Assembly: GCF_004022265.1 (NCBI RefSeq)
Contig: NZ_SAVB01000019.1
Coordinates: 1-64,000, forward strand
DNA: 64,000 nt
Reading direction: 5' to 3'
Origin: Paenirhodobacter ferrireducens
GTDB lineage: Bacteria > Pseudomonadota > Alphaproteobacteria > Rhodobacterales > Rhodobacteraceae
Of the stretch, positions 1 through 9,788 are shown piece by piece. The notes beneath the pieces were generated by a model. The model was not told where the DNA came from. It saw only the letters and a program-made list of their open reading frames with translations, and did no database searches. Each line of letters opens with the position of its first letter. Positions within the stretch are counted from its first letter, which is position 1. Both the position numbers and the translations under genes were made by a program.

Positions 1-127
1 GCCCCACGCCGCCCATGGCGGAAAGCCGCCCGCCGTGGTCTACTTCAACCAGATCGAAACCGACCAGCAGGCGCAGAGAGTAGCTTAAATCATCCCGGAA
101 ACTGTCCAAGGGATCGGGAGTAGCTCA
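1..127 (+). mobile_element. Right end of an IS3-family insertion sequence, including transposase C-terminus
   Basis: Frame 2 from base 2 reads the last 28 residues of a transposase and stops at 86-88. It contains PHAAHGGKPPAVVYF, a tail I recognise from IS3-family OrfB proteins of Rhodobacteraceae. The 39 bases after the stop end in CA at 126-127 and look like the terminal inverted repeat, whose complement begins TGAGCTACTCCCGATCCC. The rest of the element lies outside the window. It ends about 230 bases before hsdM; bases 128-354 hold no gene that I can see. The family assignment rests on memory of this tail, so it is moderately sure. Confidence 0.6.
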
Positions 128-354
128 GGGGGCCACGCCGACATAACGCCGCGAGGTTCGCGGCAGGCATGGTCTGACCACCTAAACTATCCGCGTTGTG
201 CAATGGGCACCTCGATTGAGATACAAGCTGAAAGGACAGGCGAGATCTCTGGCGAAATTTGCCCTGACCGTCTTACCTTTCTCCCAGAAACTCGTCAAAA
301 AGCGTTATTGAAGGCTGCGAATGCCCGTGACGGCAGCCGAAACAGGAATTCGAT

Positions 355-1923
355 GTGACCGACGAACAGAAAAAGAAGCTGGAGCAGAAGCTCTGGGACA
401 TCGCTAACGAGCTGCGGGGGCGGATGGATGCGGATGAGTTCCGCGACTACATCCTGGGCTTCATCTTTTACAAATACCTTTCGGAGCGTCTGCACCTCTA
501 TGTCGACCAGGAGCTGCTGAAACCCGAGGGACTGACCTTCGCCACGCTGGACGAGACCGCGCAGGCCGACGTGCTGGCCGCCGTCAAGGACGCCTGTGTC
601 GAGGCCTTGGGCTACTACCTCTCGCCGTCCGAGCTGTTCTCGGCGGTGGCGCAGCGCGGCGCGCAGCCGGGCGGGTTCATCCTGCAAGACCTCGCCGACA
701 CGCTCGACAACATCCAGAAATCTACCATGGGCAACGAGTCCGAGGAGGATTTCATCAACCTCTTCGAAGACCTCGACCTCAACTCCTCGAAGCTCGGGCG
801 CACGAATGAGGCGCGCAACGCGCTGATCTCGAAAGTGCTTGGCCATCTCGACGCGATCGACTTCCAGCTCGGCAATACCGACTCCGACGTGCTGGGCGAC
901 GCCTATGAATACTTGATCGGCAAGTTCGCCTCTGGCGCGGGCAAGAAGGCGGGCGAGTTCTACACGCCGCAGCAGGTTTCGACCGTGCTGGCGAAGATCG
1001 TCACTACCGGCAAGAAACGCCTGCGCTCGGTCTATGATCCGACCTGCGGCTCGGCCTCCCTGCTGCTGCGGGTCGCGCGCGAGCTGAACTATTCCAACGC
1101 CAACAAGACGGTCGGTGATTTCTTCGGGCAGGAGCTGAACCGCACCACCTACAACCTCGCGCGGATGAATATGATCCTGCACGGGGTGCATTATTCCTCC
1201 TTCGACATCGCGCAGGAAGACACGCTCGAACATCCCCAGCACATCGGCCGGACCTTCGAGGCGATCGTGGCCAACCCGCCGTTCTCGGCGAAATGGTCGG
1301 CGGCGAAGATCTTCGAGAGCGACGACCGCTTTGCCGAGTTCGGCCGGATCGCCCCGGCGTCCAAGGCCGATTTCGCCTTCGTCCAGCATATGCTGCATCA
1401 TCTGGACGAGGACGGCACCATGGCAGTAATCCTGCCGCATGGGGTGTTGTTCCGCGGTGGCGCAGAGGGCGATATTCGCAAATTCCTGATCGAGCGCAAC
1501 TGGCTTGACGCGGTGATCGGACTGCCGGCGAACATCTTCTATGGCACTGGCATTCCGACCTGCATCCTGGTGTGCAAGAAATGCAAGGAGGCGGACGACG
1601 TGCTCTTCGTCGATGCCTCGACCTGTTTCGAGAAGGGCAAGAACCAGAACACGCTGGGCACGGGCGACGTGGCGCGGATCGTCGCGGCCTATCGCGACCG
1701 GGCCGAAGAGCCGCGCTTTGTCCATCGCGCCAGCCGCGCCGAGATCGAGGAGAACGAATTCAACCTGAACATCCCGCGCTATGTCGACACGTTCGAGCCC
1801 GAGGCGCGGGTGGATCTGGAGGCGGTCAGCGCCCGGGTGGCGGCGATAAACGTCGAGATGCAGGACATCGACAAGGAACTGGCGGCGTTCTGCGCCGAGC
1901 TGGGGCTGGAGGCGCCGCTGTGA
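355..1923 (+). CDS. hsdM: Type I restriction-modification system, methyltransferase subunit HsdM
   Basis: This is the N6-adenine methyltransferase subunit of a type I system; two copies join one HsdS to form the modification enzyme. The 522-residue protein has the helical HsdM N-terminal region (about 5-130), the GEFYTPQQV stretch at 200-208, the AdoMet-binding motif DPTCGS at 228-233 and the catalytic NPPF at 307-310. Length is normal for the family. The start is a GTG preceded by AGGA a few bases upstream. The stop codon overlaps the hsdS GTG, so the two are translationally coupled. The gene follows an IS end, which suggests the locus was acquired or rearranged. Confidence 0.95.
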   Translation: MTDEQKKKLEQKLWDIANELRGRMDADEFRDYILGFIFYKYLSERLHLYVDQELLKPEGLTFATLDETAQADVLAAVKDACVEALGYYLSPSELFSAVAQRGAQPGGFILQDLADTLDNIQKSTMGNESEEDFINLFEDLDLNSSKLGRTNEARNALISKVLGHLDAIDFQLGNTDSDVLGDAYEYLIGKFASGAGKKAGEFYTPQQVSTVLAKIVTTGKKRLRSVYDPTCGSASLLLRVARELNYSNANKTVGDFFGQELNRTTYNLARMNMILHGVHYSSFDIAQEDTLEHPQHIGRTFEAIVANPPFSAKWSAAKIFESDDRFAEFGRIAPASKADFAFVQHMLHHLDEDGTMAVILPHGVLFRGGAEGDIRKFLIERNWLDAVIGLPANIFYGTGIPTCILVCKKCKEADDVLFVDASTCFEKGKNQNTLGTGDVARIVAAYRDRAEEPRFVHRASRAEIEENEFNLNIPRYVDTFEPEARVDLEAVSARVAAINVEMQDIDKELAAFCAELGLEAPL

Positions 1924-3134
1924 GCGGGGCGGTGCCAGAGCTGCGCTTTCCGGGGTTTGCGGGGGAGTGGCAGACAAAGCCTTTTTCGAGCCTGCTTGAA
2001 CGCGAAAGCAAGCCTATCGCAGTCGATCCCGACGCGGAATACCGCGAAATTGGCGTTCGTTCTCACGGCCGTGGAGTTTTTCACAAGGATCCAGTATCTG
2101 GGCGCGAGTTGGGCGACAAGCGCGTGTTTGAGGTCATCCCGGATACGCTTGTTCTGAACATCGTCTTTGCCTGGGAACAGGCTGTCGCGCTGACTTCCGA
2201 GGGCGAAGAGGGCTTCATTGCTTCGCATCGGTTTCCGATGTTCTCGGCGAAGAATGGACAGAGCGATCTGCACTTCATCCGCGAGTTGCTGCTGACACCG
2301 CGAGGTAAGGCTCTTCTTGAGATGGCATCTCCGGGTGGGGCGGGTCGCAACAAGACGCTCGGCCAAGATGCATTCATGAAGCTCAAGGCGCGTATTCCGT
2401 CTCGTGACGAACAACGGAAAATCGCGGGCTTCCTCGACACGGCGTCGCGCAAGATCGTGCTTCTCAAGGAGAAGAAAGGGGCGCTCACGGATTACAAGCG
2501 CGGGCTGATGCAGCGCCTGTTCTCGCGCGAGCTGCGCTTCAGGCGCGACGACGGCAGCGCCTTCCCGGCTTGGCAGGAGCGGCGGCTGGGGAATGTGGCA
2601 CGCTTTTTCAAAGGCAAAGGTATCTCGAAGGCCGATATCTTAGAAGATGGTGCGTTGCCCTGCATTCGCTACGGAGAGATCTACACGCACTATCACGAGC
2701 GGATTTCTGAGGTCATTTCCAGAACCAACGAAGACCCCAAGACGCTATTTCTGAGCAAGCCCGGCGACGTCATCATTCCCGCCTCCGGGGAGGATCGCAT
2801 GGATATGGCGCGAGCCTGTTGCGTCGAGCTCGGAGGGGTTGCGCTTGGCGGTGACATAAATGTTCTGCGCTCGTCTGTAGATGGCGACTTTCTCGCCTAT
2901 TATCTGAACAACGCGCGTCGCCGAGAGATCGCCAATCTTGGACAAGGGGTTTCGGTCGTCCACCTGTATCCTTCGCAACTGCAATCGCTTACCGTCGAAA
3001 TTCCCCACCCCGACGAACAACGCAAGATCGCCGCCGCGCTCTCGGTGCTGGATGCCAAGATCGACGCCACCGCCCGCAAGATTTCCGAACTGGAGGCCTT
3101 CAAGAAGGGCCTCCTGCAAAAGCTCTTCGTTTAA
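1920..3134 (+). CDS. hsdS: Type I restriction-modification system, specificity subunit HsdS
   Basis: HsdS recognises the bipartite DNA target and bridges HsdM and HsdR. The GTG at 1920 overlaps the hsdM stop and gives 404 residues beginning with a typical VPELRFPGF segment. There are two target-recognition domains, each closed by a conserved helix: DEQRKIA at about 163-169 followed by KKGALTDYKRGLMQ, and DEQRKIA at about 365-371 followed by a similar helix and LLQKLFV. This internal duplication is the classic HsdS plan, and both halves look intact. The frame is open far upstream of the start, but that part lies over hsdM and is not plausible coding sequence. Confidence 0.93.
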   Translation: MSGAVPELRFPGFAGEWQTKPFSSLLERESKPIAVDPDAEYREIGVRSHGRGVFHKDPVSGRELGDKRVFEVIPDTLVLNIVFAWEQAVALTSEGEEGFIASHRFPMFSAKNGQSDLHFIRELLLTPRGKALLEMASPGGAGRNKTLGQDAFMKLKARIPSRDEQRKIAGFLDTASRKIVLLKEKKGALTDYKRGLMQRLFSRELRFRRDDGSAFPAWQERRLGNVARFFKGKGISKADILEDGALPCIRYGEIYTHYHERISEVISRTNEDPKTLFLSKPGDVIIPASGEDRMDMARACCVELGGVALGGDINVLRSSVDGDFLAYYLNNARRREIANLGQGVSVVHLYPSQLQSLTVEIPHPDEQRKIAAALSVLDAKIDATARKISELEAFKKGLLQKLFV

Positions 3135-3143
3135 GGTAAGCCC

Positions 3144-6038
3144 ATGACCTCCAGCCCCGTGCAATCCGAAGCCCAGCTCGAGGCCGCGCTGATCGAGCGG
3201 CTGGGTGACCTTGGCTGGGCCAAGGTCGAGATCCCGGATGCCGCGGCGCTACAGGCCAACCTGCGGGCGCAGTTGCAGGCGCATAACGGGCTGCAATTCT
3301 CGGACGGCGAATTCCGGGCTGTGCTGAACCACCTGTCCAAGGGCTCCACCTTCGACAAGGCGAAAACCCTGCGCGACCGGATGGCGCTGACCCGCGACGA
3401 TGGCTCGACCGTCTACGTGCAGTTCTTCAACGGCCGGGAATGGTGCCGCAACCGCTATCAGGTCACCCATCAGGTGGTGCAGGAAGGCAGCTACAAGACC
3501 CGCTACGACGTGACGCTCTTGGTGAACGGGTTGCCGCTGGTGCAGATCGAGCTGAAGCGGCGCGGGGTCGAGCTGAAGGAAGCCTTCAACCAGATCAACC
3601 GCTATCACCGGCACAGCTTCTGGGCCGAAAGCGCGCTGTTCCAATACGTGCAGATTTTCGTGATCTCGAACGGGGTGAACACCAAGTATTTCGCCAACAA
3701 CCGGCATCAGGATTTCAAGCAGACCTTCTTCTGGGCCGATGAGGAAAACGCGCCGATCACGCGGCTGGAGGCCTTTGCCGACGCTTTTCTGGAGAAATGC
3801 TTCGTCTCGAAGATGATCGCCAAATATGTGGTGCTGCACGAAAGCGACCAGGTGCTGATGGTGCTGCGGTCCTATCAGTATTACGCGGTCGAGCGGATCC
3901 TCGACCGGGTGATGAAGGGGCGCAAGAACGGCTATATCTGGCACACCACCGGCTCGGGCAAGACGCTGACCAGTTTCAAGGCGAGTCAGGTGATCGTCGA
4001 GAACCCGAAGGTGGCCAAGGTCGTGTTCGTGGTGGACCGCGCCGATCTCGATTACCAGACCACGCGGGAATTCAACTTCTTCTCGCCCGGCTCGGTCGAC
4101 GGGACGGACAACACCGCCGCGCTGGTGCGCCAGCTGGCCGACCCCGAGGTGAAGCTGGTCGTCACCACGATCCAGAAGCTGAACACCGCGATCACCCGCG
4201 AACGCCATGCGGCTGCGATGGAAGAATTGAGGGACCAGCGGATCGTCTTCGTCTTCGACGAATGCCACCGCAGCCAGTTCGGCGATACGCACAAGAATAT
4301 CGTGGCGTTCTTCTCGAAGGCGCAGATGTTCGGTTTCACCGGCACGCCGATCCTCAAGGAGAACGCGATCGGAAACCTTACGACGGCAAAGCTGTTCAGT
4401 GACTGCCTGCACCGCTACGTCATCACCGACGCGATCCGCGACGAGAACGTGCTGCGCTTTTCGGTCGAATATTGGGGCAAGCTGCGGGGCAAGGACGGCG
4501 CCGAGCTGACCGACGAGGAAGTGACCGGGCTCGACCTCAAGGAATTCTTCGAGAGCAAGAAGCGGATGGACGGCGTGGTTGACTGGATCATCGAGAATCA
4601 CGACCGCAAGACCCACAATCGCGATTTTTCGGCGATCATGTGTTGCAGTTCGGTCGAGGCTCTGACGCGAACCTATGACGCTTTCGCTCGCAAGAAGGCC
4701 GCCGGTGCGCACAATCTGAAGGTGGCGACAATTTTCACCTTCGCCGCCAACGAGGAAGACGAGGACGCCAACGGGCTGATCGGGGAGCCCGACGTGACCG
4801 GCGGCCCGGTTAATCCGGCAACCCAGCACAGCCGCGACAAGCTGGCGGCTTATGTGTCCGATTACAACGCGATGTTCGGCACCGGCAACAGCGTGAAGGA
4901 CGGCAACGCCTTCTACGTCTATTACAAGGCGCTGGCGAAGCGTATGAAGGCCCGTGACCGCAAGGATTTCGTGCCCGGAGAGGGGATCGACATCCTGCTG
5001 GTGGTGAACATGTTCCTCACCGGCTTCGATGCGAAGACCTGCAACACGCTCTACGTCGACAAAAACCTGCGCTATCACGGGCTGATCCAGGCGTTTTCGC
5101 GCACCAACCGGACGCTCGGCTCGAAGAAGTCGCAGGGCAATATCGTCTGCTTCCGCAACCTGAAGGAAAAGGTCGACGAGGCGATTGCGCTGTTTTCCAA
5201 CAAGGACGCCGACGAGACGATCCTGGTCGCGCCCTATCAGGATTATGTCGATCGCTTCAACGAGGCGGCGATGGAGCTGCTGAAGATCGTGCCCTCGCCC
5301 GCGGCGGTGGACAGGCTGGAATCCGAAGACGACATCCTCGCCTTCGTGCGCGCTTTTCGCGAGCTGATCCGGATCCGCAACGTGCTGACCAGTTTCACCG
5401 AATTCAACGACGGCGACCTGATGCTCGACCCGCAGCGGTTCGAAGATTTCAAGAGCAAGTACCTGGACGTCTACGACCGGATGAAGGAGGCGAGCCCGGA
5501 CGATCCGAAGGCATCGATCCTCGACGAAGTTGATTTCGAGCTGGAACTGATCCGGCGCGACAATATCAACGTGGCCTATATCCTCGCGCTGCTGGCCTCG
5601 GTCGCAGCGTCGCGTGACGATACCGAAGACGATGACGACGCGGCAAAGAAGACCAAGACCGTTCTGGATCTGCTCAACTCTGAACCGCGGCTGCGCAGCA
5701 AGCGTGAACTGATCGAAGAATTCATTGCGAGCTACCTGCCGACAATGAAGAACGCCGATCAGGTGCGCGAGGGCTTCTGCGACTATTGGGCCCAAAAGCG
5801 GGAAGCCGCCTTCGGGGTGATTTGTAGCGAGGAAAGGTTGGATCCCGCAGGTTTCACCGCCCTGCTGGAAGCCTACCAGTTCTCCGGCAAGCGGCCCATG
5901 ACCGACGAAATCGTCGCCATCATGGAGGAGGCGCCGGGCATTCTGAAACGCAAGGCAACAGCGGAGAGGATCATCTCCCGGCTGGCCGACTTCCTGGAAA
6001 CCTTCGACGAGGACATGGGCGAGATCGACGAGGACTGA
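3144..6038 (+). CDS. hsdR: Type I restriction-modification system, endonuclease/translocase subunit HsdR
   Basis: HsdR supplies ATP-driven DNA translocation and cleavage to the R2M2S complex. The 964-residue protein has an N-terminal nuclease domain around 110-165, including LVQIELKRRG with the catalytic E-x-K, then a superfamily 2 helicase motor with Walker A TTGSGKT at 268-274, Walker B DECH at 372-375 and GFTGTPI shortly after. The C-terminal part is helical and acidic, ending in DEDMGEIDED. The gene starts 9 bases after hsdS, in the order M-S-R. No frameshift or missing motif is visible, so the system appears functional. Confidence 0.95.
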   Translation: MTSSPVQSEAQLEAALIERLGDLGWAKVEIPDAAALQANLRAQLQAHNGLQFSDGEFRAVLNHLSKGSTFDKAKTLRDRMALTRDDGSTVYVQFFNGREWCRNRYQVTHQVVQEGSYKTRYDVTLLVNGLPLVQIELKRRGVELKEAFNQINRYHRHSFWAESALFQYVQIFVISNGVNTKYFANNRHQDFKQTFFWADEENAPITRLEAFADAFLEKCFVSKMIAKYVVLHESDQVLMVLRSYQYYAVERILDRVMKGRKNGYIWHTTGSGKTLTSFKASQVIVENPKVAKVVFVVDRADLDYQTTREFNFFSPGSVDGTDNTAALVRQLADPEVKLVVTTIQKLNTAITRERHAAAMEELRDQRIVFVFDECHRSQFGDTHKNIVAFFSKAQMFGFTGTPILKENAIGNLTTAKLFSDCLHRYVITDAIRDENVLRFSVEYWGKLRGKDGAELTDEEVTGLDLKEFFESKKRMDGVVDWIIENHDRKTHNRDFSAIMCCSSVEALTRTYDAFARKKAAGAHNLKVATIFTFAANEEDEDANGLIGEPDVTGGPVNPATQHSRDKLAAYVSDYNAMFGTGNSVKDGNAFYVYYKALAKRMKARDRKDFVPGEGIDILLVVNMFLTGFDAKTCNTLYVDKNLRYHGLIQAFSRTNRTLGSKKSQGNIVCFRNLKEKVDEAIALFSNKDADETILVAPYQDYVDRFNEAAMELLKIVPSPAAVDRLESEDDILAFVRAFRELIRIRNVLTSFTEFNDGDLMLDPQRFEDFKSKYLDVYDRMKEASPDDPKASILDEVDFELELIRRDNINVAYILALLASVAASRDDTEDDDDAAKKTKTVLDLLNSEPRLRSKRELIEEFIASYLPTMKNADQVREGFCDYWAQKREAAFGVICSEERLDPAGFTALLEAYQFSGKRPMTDEIVAIMEEAPGILKRKATAERIISRLADFLETFDEDMGEIDED

Positions 6039-6417
6039 TGCTCTTATGTGGTACGAAGTGTGGTACGATAATTTTTTATATAAATTAATTTAAATAAATT
6101 CAATAATTTACGTTATTTATTTCCCAGACTATCTCTCCGCCACTTTCTCCTGATATATCAGTAAGTTCCCGTAACGGGTCCCCGGCATCTTGGGGCGTTG
6201 TGGCAGGGCGCGGAAAAGCGCGCGCGGAATTTCGCGCGGTGGCCGGAGCATTCCGGACAGGCGTGCCGCCGGCGCAGATCGCATCACCGCAAGCGGATCT
6301 TCGCCCGCCCCGCCTCAGCGCGACTCGGCCCCGCCTTCAGCAAGCTCCAGCAGCCGTGCCCCGCGCCCCGGCACCGCCAAGCCTCGCGACCACAGTCAGG
6401 CTGGCTGCGGAAAACGA
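6039..6417. other. Gene-free AT-rich tail behind hsdR with a tandem repeat
   Basis: About 380 bases without a convincing gene. The decamer TGTGGTACGA occurs at 6047-6056 and again at 6059-6068, a 12-base period, followed by roughly 60 bases of almost pure A/T, in strong contrast to the GC-rich surroundings. A short palindrome CCCGTAACGGG lies near 6165. From about 6190 the composition returns to that of the chromosome, with short overlapping frames that look non-coding. The paired repeats resemble arm-type sites of tyrosine recombinases, but no integrase is present here; that reading is inference. Confidence 0.5.
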
Positions 6418-6449
6418 AAACGGCCGCGGGGTCTCCCCCACGGCCGTTT
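6418..6449 (-). terminator. Rho-independent terminator of the yceI gene
   Basis: AAACGGCCG at 6418-6426 pairs with CGGCCGTTT at 6441-6449, with further GGGG/CCCC pairing inside. On the minus strand the stem is followed by TTCGTTTTC. It lies about 20 bases beyond the yceI stop codon. Confidence 0.75.
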
Positions 6450-6469
6450 CCGATGCCGCCCCGAAGCGA

Positions 6470-7045
6470 TTACTCGGCCTTCGCGGCCTCGATCGAGATC
6501 GCGATGGTCACGTCGTCGCCGACATAGGGCGCATACATGCCCATGTCGAAATCGGTGCGCTTGACCGTCGTGGTGGCCTCGAAGCCGACCCACGGCTTCT
6601 TCATCATCGGGTGTTCGCCCATCTGGGTCATCGTGGCGTCCAGCACGACCGGCTTGGTGATGCCGTTCATCGTCAGATCGCCGGTGATCTTGCCGGTCTT
6701 CTCGCCGGTCACCTCGATCGAGGTCGACTTGAAGGTGATGTCGGGGTTCTTGTCGGCGCCGAAGAAGTCCTCGGTCAGGAAATGCGCGGTGCGCTCGTCC
6801 CAGCCGGTGAACAGCGACTTCGCCGGGAAGCTGACGGCAACCGAGCTGTCGGCCGGTTTCTCGGCGTCGAACATGATCTTGCCGTTGAAGCCCGAGAACA
6901 TGCCGGTGGTGGTCGAGAAGCCGAGGTGGCTGTAGTGGAAGACGATCTGGCTGTGGCTCGGGTCGAGGTCATATTCGACCGGCTCGGCGACAGCGACGGT
7001 GGCAAGGCCGAGGGCGAGGCCGGCGGCGAGAAGAAGCGATTTCAT
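6470..7045 (-). CDS. YceI-family periplasmic lipid-binding protein
   Basis: YceI proteins are secreted lipocalin-like beta barrels that bind isoprenoid lipids. The 191-residue product starts with a signal peptide (MKSLLLAAGLALGLATVAVA) cleaved before EPVEYDLDPSHSQIVF, and carries family landmarks such as FNGKIMFD and the closing VTIAISIEA. The chosen start (complement of 7043-7045) has GGAG about ten bases upstream and puts the signal peptide at the N-terminus; longer in-frame starts would bury it. The gene stands alone with its own terminator. A second YceI domain occurs in the fusion protein at 59178-60389. Confidence 0.88.
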   Translation of the reverse strand: MKSLLLAAGLALGLATVAVAEPVEYDLDPSHSQIVFHYSHLGFSTTTGMFSGFNGKIMFDAEKPADSSVAVSFPAKSLFTGWDERTAHFLTEDFFGADKNPDITFKSTSIEVTGEKTGKITGDLTMNGITKPVVLDATMTQMGEHPMMKKPWVGFEATTTVKRTDFDMGMYAPYVGDDVTIAISIEAAKAE

Positions 7046-7178
7046 GCGGGAGGACTCCGTGTTGCATGGGATGGCACCAAGATGCCGCCGCGGCAGGGTC
7101 GGCTCAATTCCACAGATCCAAACAGAATCTGTGCGCAGCCGCTCATAACCGGGGCGGAATAGGCGATTTCCCGCCCTT

Positions 7179-7715
7179 TCACCGACAGCTCGCGCGCAAC
7201 ACCACGATCTGATCGACCGCTCCGACCGCATTCGACATCCGCCGGTTGAAGGCCGGATCGAAGGGCGCGGCGGTGCAGCGGCCGTCGACGCGCAGCACCG
7301 AGGCCGCGATCTCGGCGCGCTTCGCCTCGCTCAGCCCGAGCTTGCGCCCGCACAGCCCCTTCGCGACCGCGCTCGCCGTGCAGATCGCCACGCCGCCGCG
7401 CGCCGGGCGATAGACCTCGCGCCCCATGATCTGCTTGAGCGTATAGACATCCGTGCCCTGCCGCTGCGCCTCGAAGGCCCAGTCGGCCTCGCTGACGCCC
7501 CTCGAGGGCACCGGGTCTTTCCAGACGAAGGTGAACAGCAGCACATCCGCGCGCTCGCCCGCCGGGCGGGGCAGCGTGAGCCAGCCGACGAGATAGTCGC
7601 CGACGGTCGCCTGCCCTCGCCGCCCGCCTGCGTGCCCCGCTTGTGGCAGCGCCCCGAGCAGCATCAGCGCCACCGCGAAACCACGAATGAAATGGGAAAA
7701 CATCATATGCCTCAT
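7179..7715 (-). CDS. Exported protein of unknown function
   Basis: No family is recognised. The 178-residue product has a likely signal peptide (to about residue 29, ending QAGHA). The mature part is basic, with two cysteines near the centre (ICTASAVAKGLCGRK), one in DGRCTAAPF and one at the C-terminus (LRASCR), so disulfides in the periplasm are possible. The start is uncertain: ATGs at 7715, 7706 and 7703 are all in frame, as is 7760, and none has a strong ribosome-binding site; 7715 gives a normal signal-peptide length. It lies between yceI and the glnA terminator, transcribed in the same direction. Confidence 0.6.
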   Translation of the reverse strand: MRHMMFSHFIRGFAVALMLLGALPQAGHAGGRRGQATVGDYLVGWLTLPRPAGERADVLLFTFVWKDPVPSRGVSEADWAFEAQRQGTDVYTLKQIMGREVYRPARGGVAICTASAVAKGLCGRKLGLSEAKRAEIAASVLRVDGRCTAAPFDPAFNRRMSNAVGAVDQIVVLRASCR

Positions 7716-7764
7716 GCCGGAAATGACCGGGATGAGACCCGAGATGCAGGAAAGGCGCAACGCA

Positions 7765-7790
7765 AAAGGGCGCCCCGAGGGGCGCCCTTT
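7765..7790 (-). terminator. Terminator of the glnB-glnA operon
   Basis: A perfect 12-bp stem, AAAGGGCGCCCC at 7765-7776 and GGGGCGCCCTTT at 7779-7790, with a two-base loop. It lies just beyond the glnA stop on the minus strand. Confidence 0.85.
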
Positions 7791-7811
7791 CTCTCGCTGT
7801 CCCGGACGGGA

Positions 7812-9221
7812 TCAGCAGGAGTAGTACATCTGGTACTCGATCGGGTGGGGCGTGTGCTCGTAGGCGTAGACTTCTTCCCACTTGAGCGCGGTGTAGCCCT
7901 CGATCAGGCCCTTGGTGAACACGTCGCCGGCGAGCAGGAAGTCGTGATCGGCTTCCAGCGCTTCCAGAGCCTCACGCAGCGAGCCGCAGACGGTCGGGAT
8001 CGCGGCCAGTTCTTCCGGCGGCAGGTCGTAGAGGTCCTTGTCCGAGGCCGGGCCCGGGTCGATCTTGTTCTTGATGCCGTCGAGGCCGGCCATCATCAGC
8101 GCCGCGAAGGCGAGATAGGGGTTGGCCGCCGGATCGGGGAACCGGGCTTCGACGCGCTTGGCCTTCGGCGATTCGGTCCACGGAATACGGACGCAGCCCG
8201 AGCGGTTGCGGGCCGAATAGGCGCGCAGCACCGGGGCTTCGAAGCCCGGGATCAGACGCTTGTACGAGTTCGTCGACGGGTTGGTGAAGGCGTTCAGCGT
8301 CTTCGCGTGCTTCAGGATGCCACCGATGAAGTACAGCGCTTCCTGCGACAGATCGGCATATTTGTCGCCGGCGAAGAGCGGCTTGCCGTCCTTCCAGATC
8401 GACATGTTCACGTGCATGCCCGAACCGTTGTCGCCCTTCATCGGCTTCGGCATGAAGGTCACGGTCTTGCCGTAGGCGTGGGCCACGTTGTGGATCACGT
8501 ATTTGTACTTCTGGATGTTGTCGGCCTGTTCGACCAGACCACCGAAGATCATGCCCAGCTCGTGCTGGCAGGTCGCGACCTCGTGGTGGTGCTTGTCGAC
8601 CTTCATGCCCATGCGCTTCATGGTCGAGAGCATCTCGCCACGCAGGTCCTGGGCTTCGTCGACCGGGTTCACCGGGAAGTAGCCGCCCTTGTGGCCGGCG
8701 CGATGCGCGAGGTTGCCGGTCTCGATCAGGGTATCGGTGTTCCAGGCAGCAGCCTCGGCGTCGATCTCGTAGCCGACCTTGGCCGGAGTGACCGAGTAGC
8801 GCACGTCGTCGAAGATGAAGAATTCGGCTTCCGGGCCGAAGTAGGCGGCATCACCGATGCCCGAAGACTTCAGATAGGCTTCGGCCTTGTGGGCAACCTG
8901 ACGCGGGCAGCGCTCATAGGCCTCGCCGGTGTCCGGCTCGACCACGTCGCAATGCACGCACATGGTCTTTTCGGCATAGAAGGGGTCGATGTAGACCGAG
9001 GCCGCATCGGGGATCAGCTTCATGTCGGACTGGTCGATCGACTTCCAGCCGGCGATCGACGAGCCGTCGAACATGAAGCCTTCCTCGAAGAAGTCCTCGT
9101 CGACGAGGTCGGCCACCAGCGTCACGTGCTGCAGCTTGCCGCGCGGGTCGGTGAAGCGGACGTCGACGTATTCGACTTCCTCCGCCTTCATCAGTTCGAG
9201 AGCTTTCTTGACTGCGCTCAT
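7812..9221 (-). CDS. glnA: Type I glutamine synthetase
   Basis: Glutamine synthetase makes glutamine from glutamate, ammonia and ATP and is the main ammonia-assimilating enzyme. The product has 469 residues, the usual GSI-beta length, with the ATP-site NPSTNSYKRL segment and the adenylylation tyrosine in LYDLPPEE at residue 398, so it should be controlled by GlnE. The start (complement of 9219-9221) gives MSAVKKALELM, the usual N-terminus. It lies 55 bases downstream of glnB in one operon with a terminator after it. Regulation by NtrC from the site upstream of glnB is likely. Confidence 0.97.
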   Translation of the reverse strand: MSAVKKALELMKAEEVEYVDVRFTDPRGKLQHVTLVADLVDEDFFEEGFMFDGSSIAGWKSIDQSDMKLIPDAASVYIDPFYAEKTMCVHCDVVEPDTGEAYERCPRQVAHKAEAYLKSSGIGDAAYFGPEAEFFIFDDVRYSVTPAKVGYEIDAEAAAWNTDTLIETGNLAHRAGHKGGYFPVNPVDEAQDLRGEMLSTMKRMGMKVDKHHHEVATCQHELGMIFGGLVEQADNIQKYKYVIHNVAHAYGKTVTFMPKPMKGDNGSGMHVNMSIWKDGKPLFAGDKYADLSQEALYFIGGILKHAKTLNAFTNPSTNSYKRLIPGFEAPVLRAYSARNRSGCVRIPWTESPKAKRVEARFPDPAANPYLAFAALMMAGLDGIKNKIDPGPASDKDLYDLPPEELAAIPTVCGSLREALEALEADHDFLLAGDVFTKGLIEGYTALKWEEVYAYEHTPHPIEYQMYYSC

Positions 9222-9276
9222 TGCAAATAACCCTTTCCTTTGAGCATTGGGTATCCGGGCCAACGGCCCTGAATTT

Positions 9277-9753
<477 letters not shown>

Positions 9754-9788
9754 TTATAGCGGCGAAAAGAAAACAGTTCGAGGGGATT

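Noticed and set aside
116-170. tRNA-like stretch TAGCTCAGGGGG ... GGTTCG downstream of the IS end
   Set aside because: The D-arm-like and T-arm-like words are present, but distances are wrong and no acceptor stem or anticodon loop can be built.
295-1977. Long open frame on the minus strand opposite hsdM (560 codons)
   Set aside because: It mirrors the hsdM coding strand in a GC-rich gene, has no recognisable domain, and its composition (Arg/Val/Glu-rich) is that of an antisense shadow.
3249-5795. 848-codon open frame on the minus strand within hsdR
   Set aside because: Complement of hsdR; no domain, no ribosome-binding site and typical antisense residue bias.
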